A DNA stretch of 64,000 nucleotides from Campylobacterales bacterium (GCA_026390165.1 JAPLGM010000012.1:124001-188000); one strand, 5' to 3'. Positions 25,932-35,700 are shown, numbered from the stretch's first letter. The notes: generated by a model not told the origin, from the letters alone. A program made the numbers and translations.

Positions 25932-27082
25932 ATTTAGATCTTTTTCTCTCTCAAAAACCCCTTTTTTATGATGTGATTGATCTTGAGCGTTTCCCCAACG
26001 CTTTTGAAAAAATTGCGCATTATTTTAAGCTTCCTAAAATTATTCACCTTGTTGGAACGAATGGGAAGGGGTCTACGGGACGATTCCTAGCTACTGCATT
26101 GCATCGCGCAGGGAAAAGGACAGGACACTACACCTCTCCCCATATCCTCCGATTCAATGAGCGAATTTGGATTGATGGGGTCGATATTTCAGATGAAAAG
26201 CTTGAGAGTGCCCATCAAAAACTTTTCTCCTTATTGACGCACGAAATTTCTGAATCACTCAGTTATTTTGAGTATACAACGCTTCTTGCTCTCGTAGCGT
26301 ACGAGGAGTGTGAATACGTTGTCCTCGAAGCAGGGCTGGGGGGAGAGTTTGATGCGACGAATGTTTTTGATAAAGTATTGAGTATCTTTACCCCCATTGA
26401 TTTTGACCATAGTGCCTTTTTGGGGGATACGATTGCCTCCATTTCGGGGACGAAATTACGAAGTATGCAAACCAAAGCGTTGATGGGGAAACAGCCTTAT
26501 ATGGAGACGAAGATCATCGCACGTCAGATTGCGACTGAAAAAAAATGTACCCTCTTGTGTAGTGATGGGATGATTACGGAAGCGATCAAAAAGAAAGCTG
26601 CAATAATTGCCCTTCAAAATAACCTTAGTGATTATTTGCAGGATAATTTGGAACTTGCGATGGCTGCTTTTGAGATTTTGGGATATGAGGCTACGGTTGA
26701 ACTCTTTGATCAAGAGGCATTGTTCGGACGACTGACTAAAATAGGAGCGAACGTCACCCTCGATGTGGGACATAATGCCCTCGCAGCGAAAGCAATCGCC
26801 GAAGCGTTTACAGGACAAAAGATAACGCTTATTTATAACACCTACGCCGATAAAGAGTATCGAGAGATTTTGAGTATTTTAGCCCCTATTATTGATAAGG
26901 TTGAAATTATTCAGGTTGATGAAGGGCGGATCGTTGAGCGAGGTTTACTCGAATTGGCACTTCGAAAATTAGGGATAATATATTGTACATTTGAATCTTT
27001 AGATGAAAATAGAGAGTATTTAGTTTTTGGCAGCTTTAGTGTGGCGGAGGCGTTTTTGAAACGTTTGAGCTATAATAGTTAA
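25928..27082 (+). CDS. folC: Folylpolyglutamate / dihydrofolate synthase
   Basis: A 384-residue Mur-ligase-like enzyme that makes dihydrofolate and extends folate glutamate tails. The P-loop G-T-N-G-K-G-S-T is near residues 43-50. Y-T-S-P-H, the E-A-G-L-G-G-E-F-D-A-T-N segment and T-L-D-V-G-H-N-A follow. It is shorter than the E. coli enzyme (about 420) but complete. The ATG overlaps the stop of the GGDEF gene, so the two are translated together. Confidence 0.93.
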   Translation: MNLDLFLSQKPLFYDVIDLERFPNAFEKIAHYFKLPKIIHLVGTNGKGSTGRFLATALHRAGKRTGHYTSPHILRFNERIWIDGVDISDEKLESAHQKLFSLLTHEISESLSYFEYTTLLALVAYEECEYVVLEAGLGGEFDATNVFDKVLSIFTPIDFDHSAFLGDTIASISGTKLRSMQTKALMGKQPYMETKIIARQIATEKKCTLLCSDGMITEAIKKKAAIIALQNNLSDYLQDNLELAMAAFEILGYEATVELFDQEALFGRLTKIGANVTLDVGHNALAAKAIAEAFTGQKITLIYNTYADKEYREILSILAPIIDKVEIIQVDEGRIVERGLLELALRKLGIIYCTFESLDENREYLVFGSFSVAEAFLKRLSYNS

Positions 27083-27111
27083 TCAAATTGCATTTAAAAA
27101 AAGGGTTTAAA

Positions 27112-27657
27112 ATGTCAAATTTAGCCTATACGGAATCGTACGATAAAAATGATTACTACCATTGGGAAGGAGATTGGGAGCTTATTCGTGGAAGTGCCTA
27201 CGCAATGTCCCCCTCGCCGATGTTTAATCATCAATTTATTAATCTAAAAATATCACGTCAATTGGATGAGAAACTTGATAATTGTCCTGAGTGTTATGTT
27301 GCTTTTGAGACTGATTTAGAATTGAGTGATGATACAGTTTTACGACCTGATTGTATGGTTATTTGCTATGAACCTCAAGAGCGACTCAACAAAGCCCCTG
27401 AGATTGTTTTTGAAGTGATCTCAAAAGGGACGGCAAAACGAGATGAGCATCTCAAGTTTGAACTCTATCAAAGTGAGGGGATTAAATATTATATTCTCGT
27501 CTATCCCATGGGAAATAAAGCCAAAGTATATAAGCTCAAAGAGGATAGATACGTCAAAGTAGGTGATTTTACCGACGAGCACTATATGTTTGAGCTTGAA
27601 AAATGCAGTATCGATTTTGATTTTAATTTTATCTGGCGGAAGGGTGTTGGGAAGTAG
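27112..27657 (+). CDS. Uma2-family (DUF820) PD-(D/E)XK nuclease-fold protein
   Basis: A 181-residue protein of the Uma2 family. E-L-I-R-G is near residue 19, then M-S-P-S-P, V-L-R-P-D-C-M-V-I-C and P-E-I-V-F-E-V-I-S give the family's P-D...E-V-x-S core. K-x-x-L-Y and G-I-K-Y-Y-I-L-V-Y follow. The ATG at 27112 has AAAGGG upstream; a TTG 24 bp earlier is less likely. Such genes are common singletons with unproven activity. Together with the next gene it looks like an insert between folC and mfd. Confidence 0.8.
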   Translation: MSNLAYTESYDKNDYYHWEGDWELIRGSAYAMSPSPMFNHQFINLKISRQLDEKLDNCPECYVAFETDLELSDDTVLRPDCMVICYEPQERLNKAPEIVFEVISKGTAKRDEHLKFELYQSEGIKYYILVYPMGNKAKVYKLKEDRYVKVGDFTDEHYMFELEKCSIDFDFNFIWRKGVGK

Positions 27658-27704
27658 AGGGTGAATGAAAAATTCTAAAATAATTAAATTATGAGGTTAT
27701 TTTA

Positions 27705-28631
27705 ATGGCTAATAATGAAGGTGATACTATATGGAGTATATGTAGTTCTTGTAATAGAAATACAATGCATGAAATCAAAAAATGTGAGTCGAAAAGAAAC
27801 CGATTTGAACCTGCAGATATAGATGAAGAAGATTTTTATATGGTGATTATGTGCCGAGGGTGTTTACGACTTTCTTTTAGGAAAGAAACACATGATTATA
27901 AGGCCGTTTATCAAACATATGATGATGAATGGTCTCATGATATTACAGTTAGGTTGTATCCAAAGTTTCTTGAACAGCATAAAAATATAGATACTACAGG
28001 TGTACCATCTGCTGTTGATAAAATTTATCATGAAACAATTGTAGCAATTCAAGAAAAAGCTTTTTTACTTGCAGGATTAGGATTAAGAGGAACACTAGAG
28101 GCTATTTGTAACCAATTAAAAATAACTGGAAAAGATTTAAAAACACGTATCGGTAATTTGCATAAATCTGGCTATATTTCAAAAAAAGATGCTGATAGGC
28201 TTCATGGTATTCGTTTTATGGGTAATGACGCAGCTCATGAAATCAAGCATGCAAATTTAAATGCACTTATGGTAGCCTTAGATATAGTTGAGTATTTAAT
28301 TTCTACTTTATATATATTCGATAAAAAAGCTAAAAAACATTTAGATACGACTATATCAAGTTTTGAAGAACTGTTAAATCTTTTAACGGAAGATCTTAAA
28401 AATATACAGAAAGATGAAATTTTTAATCTTCAGAAATGGTTTAAAGGTAATTTTCGGAGAATTTCTGAAAATCGGGAAGAACTTGAAAAACAGCTTAAAG
28501 ATCACATCAAACAGGGGCTATTTGATGGCGTTGAGCTATACCATGATAGTAGTGCTATTACAAGCGATCAATTATACAAAAAAATAACTGAAGTGATTAA
28601 TGATGATGAAGAATGGGAAATTCCTTTTTAA
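27705..28631 (+). CDS. DUF4145 domain protein with N-terminal zinc ribbon
   Basis: A 308-residue soluble protein. Two cysteine pairs at C13-C16 and C50-C53 form a likely zinc ribbon. The DUF4145 core follows at about residues 100-205: A-G-L-G-L-R-G-T-L-E-A-I-C and I-R-F-M-G-N-D-A-A-H-E. The arginine-to-histidine spacing recalls HEPN-type RNase helices, and DUF4145 has been grouped with HEPN, so an RNA-targeting role is possible but unproven. It is AT-rich compared with mfd. A charged C-terminal helical region completes it. Confidence 0.75.
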   Translation: MANNEGDTIWSICSSCNRNTMHEIKKCESKRNRFEPADIDEEDFYMVIMCRGCLRLSFRKETHDYKAVYQTYDDEWSHDITVRLYPKFLEQHKNIDTTGVPSAVDKIYHETIVAIQEKAFLLAGLGLRGTLEAICNQLKITGKDLKTRIGNLHKSGYISKKDADRLHGIRFMGNDAAHEIKHANLNALMVALDIVEYLISTLYIFDKKAKKHLDTTISSFEELLNLLTEDLKNIQKDEIFNLQKWFKGNFRRISENREELEKQLKDHIKQGLFDGVELYHDSSAITSDQLYKKITEVINDDEEWEIPF

Positions 28632-28673
28632 TTTTAATATTATAAAGCACAGTAGCAAGTAAGGAAAAAACTA

Positions 28674-31661
28674 ATGTCCCAACCAAAATTTTATGAATAT
28701 TTAAAAAACAATCCGAAAAAACGGTGTGATATCATCCTATGTGAAGATGCCAAAGAAGCGAGTTCACTAGCCGATGTAGCAATATTCTTGGAGATAGAGA
28801 CCCTTGTGTTTCCCGATTTCAGAGCATCGTATATGGACGATTTACGCCCTTTTAGTGAAGAGCTATTTGCCCTTTTTGCTGCATTGAGAACCTATTACAG
28901 TGCCAAGAAAAAGCCGCTGATTATTGCTCCTCTTAAAACACTCCTGTATCCGCTTCCACATGCGTCATTGCTTCAAAGCATGAGTATTGAGTTCGCGTCA
29001 CGGCTGGATTTGAAGAATCTGAAAGAAACATTGCACCGTTGGGGGTATACCTTTGTGGATATGGTGGAGATGGAGGGGGAGATATCCCATCGGGGCGATA
29101 TTCTCGATATTTTTATCCCCAATACTCCTAATCCCTATCGTATTAGCCTCTTTGATGATGAGGTGGAAGAGATCAAGATGTTTGACGTTGAGACACAGCG
29201 AACGGACAAAGAGGAGCTTGCCTTCATCGAGGTTACGAGTGCTTTTTTCTCTCTGAGCCAAGAGCAGGGGGGAGTGTTTGATACGGCGATCTTGAATGCC
29301 AAAAGTGATAGTTTTGTCAAAGATATGGCATCACTGGGCTTTTGGGTATTAGGGGATGAGGGGGCTGATTTTACCCTCGGTAAATCGTTGATGCGTCTTC
29401 ATGAGATGAAAAGTTTGCTGGATGAGTCGTATGGAATGGATTTTCCTGTTATCCCTCGGTGCCATTTGGAAGTGGCAGTGCTTCCTGATGCGGTGCGTTA
29501 TCAATCCCTTATCGCCCCCAATTTTCAAACGCTTCGAAGTGTCCATAAAAATAAAAAATTCACGTTGATTGCCGCGAGTGAAACACAGCTCAAAGCCGCT
29601 GGTATTTTTGAACTCAACGGGATGAGTGTCAAAACTTTGGGAATCGTCCTTAATCTTATCAGTGCCGATGAGGTGATACTCTCTCTCAATCGCTATGAGA
29701 AGAAACGCCGTCGCCGCAAAACTTCGATATTGCTCGATGATCTCAAAGTAGGTGATTACGTTGTCCACGAAGAGTATGGGGTAGGGATTTTTGTCGGGAT
29801 TGAGCAGGCGGAAATTCTTGGTGGTATCAAAGACCTTGTCGTCATCAAATATATGGGGGATGATAAACTTCTCCTCCCTGTTGAAAATCTCGATACGATT
29901 GATCGTTATATTGCCTCCGGTTCTCTCCCTGTTCTTGATCGTTTAGGGAAAGGAAGTTTTGGAAAACTCAAAGAGTCCGTTAAAGCACGTCTCTTTGAAA
30001 TAGCCTCCGAAATCGTCGGAATTGCCGCGAGTCGTGCCCTTATAAAAGCGCACGTTATGCGTAGCGATGCAGGGGAGTTAAAACGGTTCCAAGAAGCTTC
30101 AGGGTTTGAGTATACCGCTGATCAAAGCAGTGCGATTGCTTCTATTGTGAATGATATTGGCTCGGGTCACATTATGGATAAACTTCTCAGCGGCGATGTC
30201 GGATTTGGAAAAACGGAAGTGGCGATGAATGCTATTTTTGTAGCGGCACGTGGCGGGTATCAATCGCTCCTCGTTGTCCCCACGACGCTTCTTAGTTCTC
30301 AGCATTTCAAATCACTTCAAGAGCGTTTTAGAGATTTTGGGATTCGCGTTGCGAAGCTTGACCGTTTTGTGAGTGCCAAAGAGAAAACGGCGACCCTTAA
30401 AGCCCTCTCTAGCGGTGAGCTGGATTGTGTTGTCGGAACCCATGCCCTTTTTGGGGTGAGCTGTGCGAAGCTGGGGCTTGTTATTATTGATGAAGAGCAT
30501 AAATTCGGGGTAAAACAAAAAGAGAAACTCAAATCGCTCTATGAAAACGTCCATCTCCTCAGCATGAGTGCGACCCCCATTCCTCGAAGCCTAAATCAGG
30601 CAATGAGTTCGATTAAGACGATGTCTGAACTTTTGACCCCTCCAAGTGAGAGATTGGGTGTTCGAACATTTGTGAAAAATTACGATGAGAAGCTTATCAA
30701 AGAGGTCATCCTACGAGAATTGCGTCGTGGGGGGCAAGTGTTCTATGTCCATAATTCCATTGATTCAATGATACTTAAATCGGGAGAGCTCAAAGCGATT
30801 CTCCCCGATTTGCGTATTCTCATCCTTCATTCTCAGATTAGTGCAACGAAAACAGAAGAGGAGTTGGCGAAGTTCGCTGATCGTCAATACGATGTCCTCC
30901 TTGCCACCTCAATTATCGAATCGGGCATCCACATGCCTACCGTCAATACGATGATTATCGACGGGGCAGATCGGTTTGGGATGGCGGATTTGCATCAGTT
31001 GCGCGGACGTGTCGGACGGGGGCATATTGAGGGGTATGCCTACTTTATCGTCGAGGATAAAGATCATCTCACCGAAGAGGCGAAAAAACGGCTTGTAGCA
31101 TTGGAGTCAAACTCCTTTTTGGGAAGCGGCTCAATGCTTGCTCATCATGATCTTGAAATTCGTGGCGGCGGAAATCTCGTCGGGGATGCTCAAAGCGGTC
31201 ATATTAAAAATATCGGCTATTCTCTCTATTTACGAATGCTGGAAGACGCGATCAAAATTCTCACCAACCAGACAACAACCATCAAAGCAAAAGTGGACAT
31301 CAAGCTCACGGTGAGTGCCTTTATCAGTGATGAGGTGGTTCACGAAGACAGGCTTCGTCTGGAACTCTATCGCCGTCTCAGCCACTGTGAATCACCGAGT
31401 GAAATTTATGAAATTTTAGAAGAGGTAGAAGATCGTTTCGGAAAACCCGATATTCCGACGAAGCAGTTTTTCGAGATTATGGTAATGAAATTGTTGTGTA
31501 TTGAAAAGAAGATCAAAACGGTGAGCAACTATAACCAAAATATTGGTATCGAATATATGAACGGTTCCAAAGAGAGTTTGCAGAGTAAGAGCAAAGACGA
31601 TGATGATTTGATTGCTGCCGTATTGCACTATCTACGTACGGTTAAAGCAAAGGTACTCTAA
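28674..31661 (+). CDS. mfd: Transcription-repair coupling factor Mfd
   Basis: A 995-residue DNA translocase that removes stalled RNA polymerase and recruits UvrA. The UvrB-like N-terminal part is shorter than in E. coli (1148 residues). The RNA-polymerase-interacting segment is near residues 355-420 (G-D-Y-V-V-H-E-E-Y-G-V-G). The RecG-like motor has G-D-V-G-F-G-K-T (about 507-514), I-I-D-E-E-H-K-F-G-V, S-A-T-P-I-P-R and H-Q-L-R-G-R-V-G-R. The TRCF C-terminal domain is present. The short length is usual in Campylobacterota. Confidence 0.96.
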   Translation: MSQPKFYEYLKNNPKKRCDIILCEDAKEASSLADVAIFLEIETLVFPDFRASYMDDLRPFSEELFALFAALRTYYSAKKKPLIIAPLKTLLYPLPHASLLQSMSIEFASRLDLKNLKETLHRWGYTFVDMVEMEGEISHRGDILDIFIPNTPNPYRISLFDDEVEEIKMFDVETQRTDKEELAFIEVTSAFFSLSQEQGGVFDTAILNAKSDSFVKDMASLGFWVLGDEGADFTLGKSLMRLHEMKSLLDESYGMDFPVIPRCHLEVAVLPDAVRYQSLIAPNFQTLRSVHKNKKFTLIAASETQLKAAGIFELNGMSVKTLGIVLNLISADEVILSLNRYEKKRRRRKTSILLDDLKVGDYVVHEEYGVGIFVGIEQAEILGGIKDLVVIKYMGDDKLLLPVENLDTIDRYIASGSLPVLDRLGKGSFGKLKESVKARLFEIASEIVGIAASRALIKAHVMRSDAGELKRFQEASGFEYTADQSSAIASIVNDIGSGHIMDKLLSGDVGFGKTEVAMNAIFVAARGGYQSLLVVPTTLLSSQHFKSLQERFRDFGIRVAKLDRFVSAKEKTATLKALSSGELDCVVGTHALFGVSCAKLGLVIIDEEHKFGVKQKEKLKSLYENVHLLSMSATPIPRSLNQAMSSIKTMSELLTPPSERLGVRTFVKNYDEKLIKEVILRELRRGGQVFYVHNSIDSMILKSGELKAILPDLRILILHSQISATKTEEELAKFADRQYDVLLATSIIESGIHMPTVNTMIIDGADRFGMADLHQLRGRVGRGHIEGYAYFIVEDKDHLTEEAKKRLVALESNSFLGSGSMLAHHDLEIRGGGNLVGDAQSGHIKNIGYSLYLRMLEDAIKILTNQTTTIKAKVDIKLTVSAFISDEVVHEDRLRLELYRRLSHCESPSEIYEILEEVEDRFGKPDIPTKQFFEIMVMKLLCIEKKIKTVSNYNQNIGIEYMNGSKESLQSKSKDDDDLIAAVLHYLRTVKAKVL

Positions 31662-31704
31662 AATAACGAATTAGTATAATACAACTATTGCACAACAAGG
31701 AAAA

Positions 31705-32175
31705 ATGATGGAAAAAGCCGCTATATTGGAGCACTTAGGTGCAGCAAAAAAAGCACATCTTAAATGGGTTCAACGTGCCAAACTGTTGATTGAGGGGTTG
31801 CCGATTGATGAGTCTGCTATACCATTGGGGAGTACCGATTGTAAGTTTGGACAGTGGTTTTATGGTGAGGGTCAACAACTAAATGCGTTGGGGAATATGG
31901 GGTGCTTGACTGATATTGAAAAAGCGCACTCTGTATTGCACGATCAGTATTTGAGAATTTTTAAAATTTATTTTTCGGATAATCACCGATCCTTTTTCTC
32001 TAAACTTTTTAATACAAAGAAAAAGATCAATGCGCAAGACCATGAGGAAGCTCAACTGTGGTTTGCTAAACTTCAGGCAACCTCCGAAGAGTTATTGGGA
32101 CACATTGGTAAGATTGAACGTCGTTTGTATGCAATACCTCAGAGTTCGTTTGACGCTAGCGAAACTGGAATTTAG
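31705..32175 (+). CDS. CZB-domain (chemoreceptor zinc-binding) protein
   Basis: A 156-residue protein consisting mainly of a CZB domain. H18 (A-K-K-A-H-L-K-W), C46 in D-C-K-F-G-Q-W, and H75-x3-H79 are the expected zinc ligands. No transmembrane or methyl-accepting part is attached, so this is a free-standing sensor domain. In other bacteria CZB domains sense zinc or oxidants and act on chemotaxis or c-di-GMP enzymes. Two ATG codons in tandem (31705 and 31708) are both usable. It is separate from mfd by 43 bp. Confidence 0.85.
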   Translation: MMEKAAILEHLGAAKKAHLKWVQRAKLLIEGLPIDESAIPLGSTDCKFGQWFYGEGQQLNALGNMGCLTDIEKAHSVLHDQYLRIFKIYFSDNHRSFFSKLFNTKKKINAQDHEEAQLWFAKLQATSEELLGHIGKIERRLYAIPQSSFDASETGI

Positions 32176-32185
32176 GTAGTTACGG

Positions 32186-33307
32186 TTGAGCTTTTGTCCT
32201 TTTTATGATGCCCACACGTGCTCCTCTTGTTCATGGATGGATCTGCCCTACGCACAGCAGTTGACGGAGAAAGGGGAGCTTTTACATACCCTTTTGGATC
32301 CTTTTGAACCAAAATTGTGGTTAAAACCTACCCCAAGTCCAATCAAAGGTTTTCGTAATAAAGCCAAAATGGTTGCAACACCGAGTTTGGAGGGGGTGGT
32401 ATTGGGACTCTCTGATGAGGTGAGTTTGATAGAGTGCCCTTTGTACGATGAGAGTATGCAACGTGTTTTGGAACATACGCAAGTCTGGCTACGAAATTTG
32501 GGGATCAAGGGATACGATGTCAACAAGCGAAAGGGAGAGCTTAAATACGTTTTATTAACGCGCAGTAAGTTTGATAACTCTATGATGCTTCGTTTTGTTC
32601 TCCGCTCCCATGGGGTTGTATCCCGACTCCAAAAGGGCCTTCCTGATTTGCTTGCCCTCTCTCCCCAGCTTAAAGTGATTACTGTCAACATCCAACCTAT
32701 TCACATGGCGATTTTGGAGGGGGATGAGGAGCTATTTTTGACTGATGAGACGAGACTTGAAGAGAGATTAAATAATATTCCTCTCTTTATCCGTCCCAAA
32801 AGCTTTTTTCAAACCAATACGGATGTTGCGGGGAAACTTTACAAAACGGCGAGTGAATGGGTCAACGAGAGTCGTCCACAAATCATTTGGGATCTTTTTT
32901 GCGGTGTTGGTGGATTTGCACTTCATTGTGCAGCACCGCAGCGCTCTATTGTGGGAATCGAGATTGAGAGCGAAGCGATTGCGTGCGCTAAAATATCCGC
33001 AGAGCGTATCGGTTTTGAGAATTTACGATTTGAAGCACTTGATACGATGAGTTTTACAGCAGAAGCGCAGGGTGTTGCCGATGTGATCATTGTCAATCCG
33101 CCACGACGAGGATTGGGGGAACAGCTGTGTAAATGGCTGGAAAAGGTTGCCCCTTCACGGATACTCTATTCAAGCTGTAATGCACAAACTCTTGCACGTG
33201 ATTTGGAATTCTTACGCGGATATACCGTTACGAGGGTGCAGTTATTCGATATGTTTCCCCATACAGCCCATTATGAAACGTTAATAGAACTGGTTAGAAA
33301 GAACTAA
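32186..33307 (+). CDS. rlmC: 23S rRNA (uracil-747-C5)-methyltransferase RlmC
   Basis: A 373-residue SAM- and iron-sulfur-dependent RNA methyltransferase. Cysteines C4, C12, C15 and C84 match the 4Fe-4S ligands of RlmC. G-F-R-N-K-A-K-M-V, R-K-G-E-L-K-Y-V-L-L-T, W-D-L-F-C-G-V-G-G-F and the catalytic Y-S-S-C-N-A-Q-T follow, ending in the Q-L-F-D-M-F-P-H-T-A-H-Y-E signature. Similarity to the E. coli protein as I recall it is high throughout. The TTG start is required to keep C4; the next ATG would remove three cluster ligands. Confidence 0.9.
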   Translation: MSFCPFYDAHTCSSCSWMDLPYAQQLTEKGELLHTLLDPFEPKLWLKPTPSPIKGFRNKAKMVATPSLEGVVLGLSDEVSLIECPLYDESMQRVLEHTQVWLRNLGIKGYDVNKRKGELKYVLLTRSKFDNSMMLRFVLRSHGVVSRLQKGLPDLLALSPQLKVITVNIQPIHMAILEGDEELFLTDETRLEERLNNIPLFIRPKSFFQTNTDVAGKLYKTASEWVNESRPQIIWDLFCGVGGFALHCAAPQRSIVGIEIESEAIACAKISAERIGFENLRFEALDTMSFTAEAQGVADVIIVNPPRRGLGEQLCKWLEKVAPSRILYSSCNAQTLARDLEFLRGYTVTRVQLFDMFPHTAHYETLIELVRKN

Positions 33308-33311
33308 AATA

Positions 33312-34478
33312 TTAGTTTTTATCCCACGAAATGGTAAAGATGGTCCCTTTACTGATTTGTGAATCGACAACAATGCCGAGATGATATTTGTGACAAATCA
33401 TTTGAATAATATTCAGGCCAATTCCAAATCCCCCATTCGTCTCATCAAAACGGGTATATCGGTTAAAGATCTGACTGATTGCCTCTTTGGGGATACCAAT
33501 ACCCGTATCGCGTATACTCAGTGAGAGTGCAGAGAGTGTAATCGTAATTTCTCCCGATGGTTTATTGTATTTGATGGCATTGGATAAAAGATTATCGATA
33601 AGGCGAATCATATTGTCACGATCAATCTTACAGTTAGCAGCGTTTATATCAGTATGGATGGTGATCTTTTTGGCTTCAGCGATAGGGTTAAAATACTCTA
33701 TTCTCTCTTGAAGAAGCTCTTGTATATCAAGATCAAGATCATAATGGTTGATGTGGTCGTGCATCAATAAAAAAGTTAAGTCGTTATAAAGATTGGAAAT
33801 CGTTCGCGATGCGATAGAGATTCTATTGATGTGCTTGCGTTGTTTTGGGGCTAATGAATCTTGGCTTAGTTGTTCAATGCTCATGGTGATGACAGAGAGA
33901 GGGGTATTGAGCTCATGGGTTGTATCACGGATAAATCGGTCGAGCTTATTGATGGCGTCACGTATAGGATACATAAACAGTTTTCCCAGCACGTAAATGA
34001 CAGTAGATAAAAAGAAGATGGAAAAAATCAAAAAGAGATAGATGGTTTTACGAGTTTGTTCGAGTTGTCTTTCGATGCTATTAGCCTGTATAACAAGATA
34101 ATGGATCTCTTTTAGATGTTCAAGGTCAATGGTTTCAATGTAAAAAAAATGGTTATGGTATTCAAAATATCCCGTATGAAAGGGAAAGGTAAAATCGGGA
34201 GACGAGGTGTAGAGCGTTTTTTTCTTTTTATCTAAAAAGGCGATTTTAAACCGTGGATCATGGCTGAGATTTTCTTTGAGCTCATTCATATCTTTGGAAT
34301 CAAAAATTCGATCTTGCAAGTTTCCGGCATAGTACAGCATCGAATCGCGGCGTAAGTCACTAAAAATATTTTTTTGATAGTAGTAATACATCGTTGAAAT
34401 GATTAAAAGAAAAATTGTATTGAGAACGACAAAGAGGGATACAAATCGAATGAGCGATTTTTTTTCAGGAGAGTACAA
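33312..34478 (-). CDS. Sensor histidine kinase
   Basis: A 388-residue membrane kinase. Helices at about residues 8-30 and 165-187 enclose a periplasmic sensor region. The phosphorylated histidine is in R-D-T-T-H-E-L-N-T-P-L. The ATPase part has N-x-L-x-N-A-I-K-Y-N, D-T-G-I-G-I and G-F-G-I-G-L. The frame is open far upstream into the regulator gene, but the TTG at 34478, with AAGGG 7 nt before it, gives the family-like start (Y-S-P-E-K-K-S-L-I-R-F). It overlaps the regulator gene by 14 bp. The signal it senses is unknown. Confidence 0.88.
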   Translation of the reverse strand: MYSPEKKSLIRFVSLFVVLNTIFLLIISTMYYYYQKNIFSDLRRDSMLYYAGNLQDRIFDSKDMNELKENLSHDPRFKIAFLDKKKKTLYTSSPDFTFPFHTGYFEYHNHFFYIETIDLEHLKEIHYLVIQANSIERQLEQTRKTIYLFLIFSIFFLSTVIYVLGKLFMYPIRDAINKLDRFIRDTTHELNTPLSVITMSIEQLSQDSLAPKQRKHINRISIASRTISNLYNDLTFLLMHDHINHYDLDLDIQELLQERIEYFNPIAEAKKITIHTDINAANCKIDRDNMIRLIDNLLSNAIKYNKPSGEITITLSALSLSIRDTGIGIPKEAISQIFNRYTRFDETNGGFGIGLNIIQMICHKYHLGIVVDSQISKGTIFTISWDKN

Positions 34479-35157
34479 TCTGATACCCTTGTCCACGGAT
34501 ATTAAGAATGGTCTCTTTTCCAAGATGTTTACGCAAGTTCTTGATATGGGTTCGCAGGCTCTCTTCACTTGCCTCTTCATCAAAATCCCATGCCGATTCA
34601 ATAAACGTTTGGGAACTGATAATTTGATCAGGATGAGTCAAAAGGATTTTAAGAATTTTTGCCTCTTTTCGCGGGAGGATGATTTCACCTCCATCGGTAT
34701 GGAGTTTCCCAAGTTTCGAATCAAAACTAATCTCTTTGGTAATGGGTATGGGTTTATCGCTGCTAAGAGGGGAGGAGCGTTTTAGTAGTGCGTGGATACG
34801 TAATCCTAACTCTTTGAGCTCAAACGGTTTTTTGAGGTAATCATCGCATCCTGCTTCGTATGCGGTAGAGAGATCGTCGATAGAATTGAGAGAAGTGATA
34901 AAAATGGCAGGAGCCTTTTTATTGTTTTGGCGAAGTTCGCGCAATACATCAAATCCGTTATGATAGGGGACTTTGACATCGAATAAGAAAAGATCAAACG
35001 TTCTTTCATATCCATAATCCATAGCCGTCGCCCCATCATAAACACACGTAACACGGTACCCTTGTTCACTTAAATACTCTTCAATGATAGAAGAGAGGGT
35101 AAAATCGTCTTCGAGTAACAGTATCCGAATATTCGAGAGGGAAGGGTACTTTTGCAT
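34465..35157 (-). CDS. OmpR-family response regulator
   Basis: A 230-residue two-domain regulator. The receiver has the acidic pair E-D near residue 16, a phospho-accepting aspartate in L-F-D-V-K-V-P-Y, and K in L-K-K-P-F-E. The winged-helix DNA-binding domain ends in I-R-G-Q-G-Y-Q-I-V. It pairs with the kinase that overlaps its 3' end. The YgjP-like gene lies 11 bp upstream on the same strand and may be co-transcribed. Confidence 0.92.
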   Translation of the reverse strand: MQKYPSLSNIRILLLEDDFTLSSIIEEYLSEQGYRVTCVYDGATAMDYGYERTFDLFLFDVKVPYHNGFDVLRELRQNNKKAPAIFITSLNSIDDLSTAYEAGCDDYLKKPFELKELGLRIHALLKRSSPLSSDKPIPITKEISFDSKLGKLHTDGGEIILPRKEAKILKILLTHPDQIISSQTFIESAWDFDEEASEESLRTHIKNLRKHLGKETILNIRGQGYQIVLS

Positions 35158-35168
35158 GGTGATCTCTT

Positions 35169-35678
35169 TTAATCTTGATAGAGTTTACCGAAACGGTCAA
35201 TGTGGGTTAAATAAAGGCGTAGATCAAATTCGAGCTGATAGTAGTGAGGCTCAATGTGGGTGCAGAGGCTATAGAAGGATTTATTATGCTCTTTTTCTTT
35301 GAGATGGGCAAGCTCATGGGTGACAATCATCCGCAAAAAGGGTTCAGGGACTTTTTTGAAGAGATGGGAGATCCGAATCTCATTCTTTGCCTTTAGTTTC
35401 CCCCCTTGGACACGAGAGACGAAGGTATGGGTTCCCAATGCGCAGTGGAGATCACGGATTTTGGTATCATAGAGCACTTTGGAGAGTGGGGGAGAGCTTC
35501 GCAGATAGCTGTTTTTAAGATCGATCACATAGTCGTAGAGAGTTTTATCGTTGAGATACGGATGCGTTTTCGGATACTTCTGTAATAGATGTTCTCCAAG
35601 AGTATTGTTCATGATGAGTTTTTGCACCTGATCACGCGTCTCTTGGCTGTAGTTGGTTAAATATTTAAACGGTTGCAT
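35169..35678 (-). CDS. YgjP-like zinc metallopeptidase (M48/DUF45)
   Basis: A 169-residue protein with the zinc motif V-T-H-E-L-A-H-L-K-x-x-x-H-N-K-S-F near residues 120-136. It contains H-E-x-x-H and the third ligand histidine, as in the YgjP/WLM group. It is cytosolic, with no signal peptide. The reaction is not known with certainty for this family. It lies between the djlA-like gene and the two-component pair on the minus strand. Confidence 0.82.
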   Translation of the reverse strand: MQPFKYLTNYSQETRDQVQKLIMNNTLGEHLLQKYPKTHPYLNDKTLYDYVIDLKNSYLRSSPPLSKVLYDTKIRDLHCALGTHTFVSRVQGGKLKAKNEIRISHLFKKVPEPFLRMIVTHELAHLKEKEHNKSFYSLCTHIEPHYYQLEFDLRLYLTHIDRFGKLYQD

Positions 35679-35700
35679 ACGTAATTATAGTATAGTTTAG

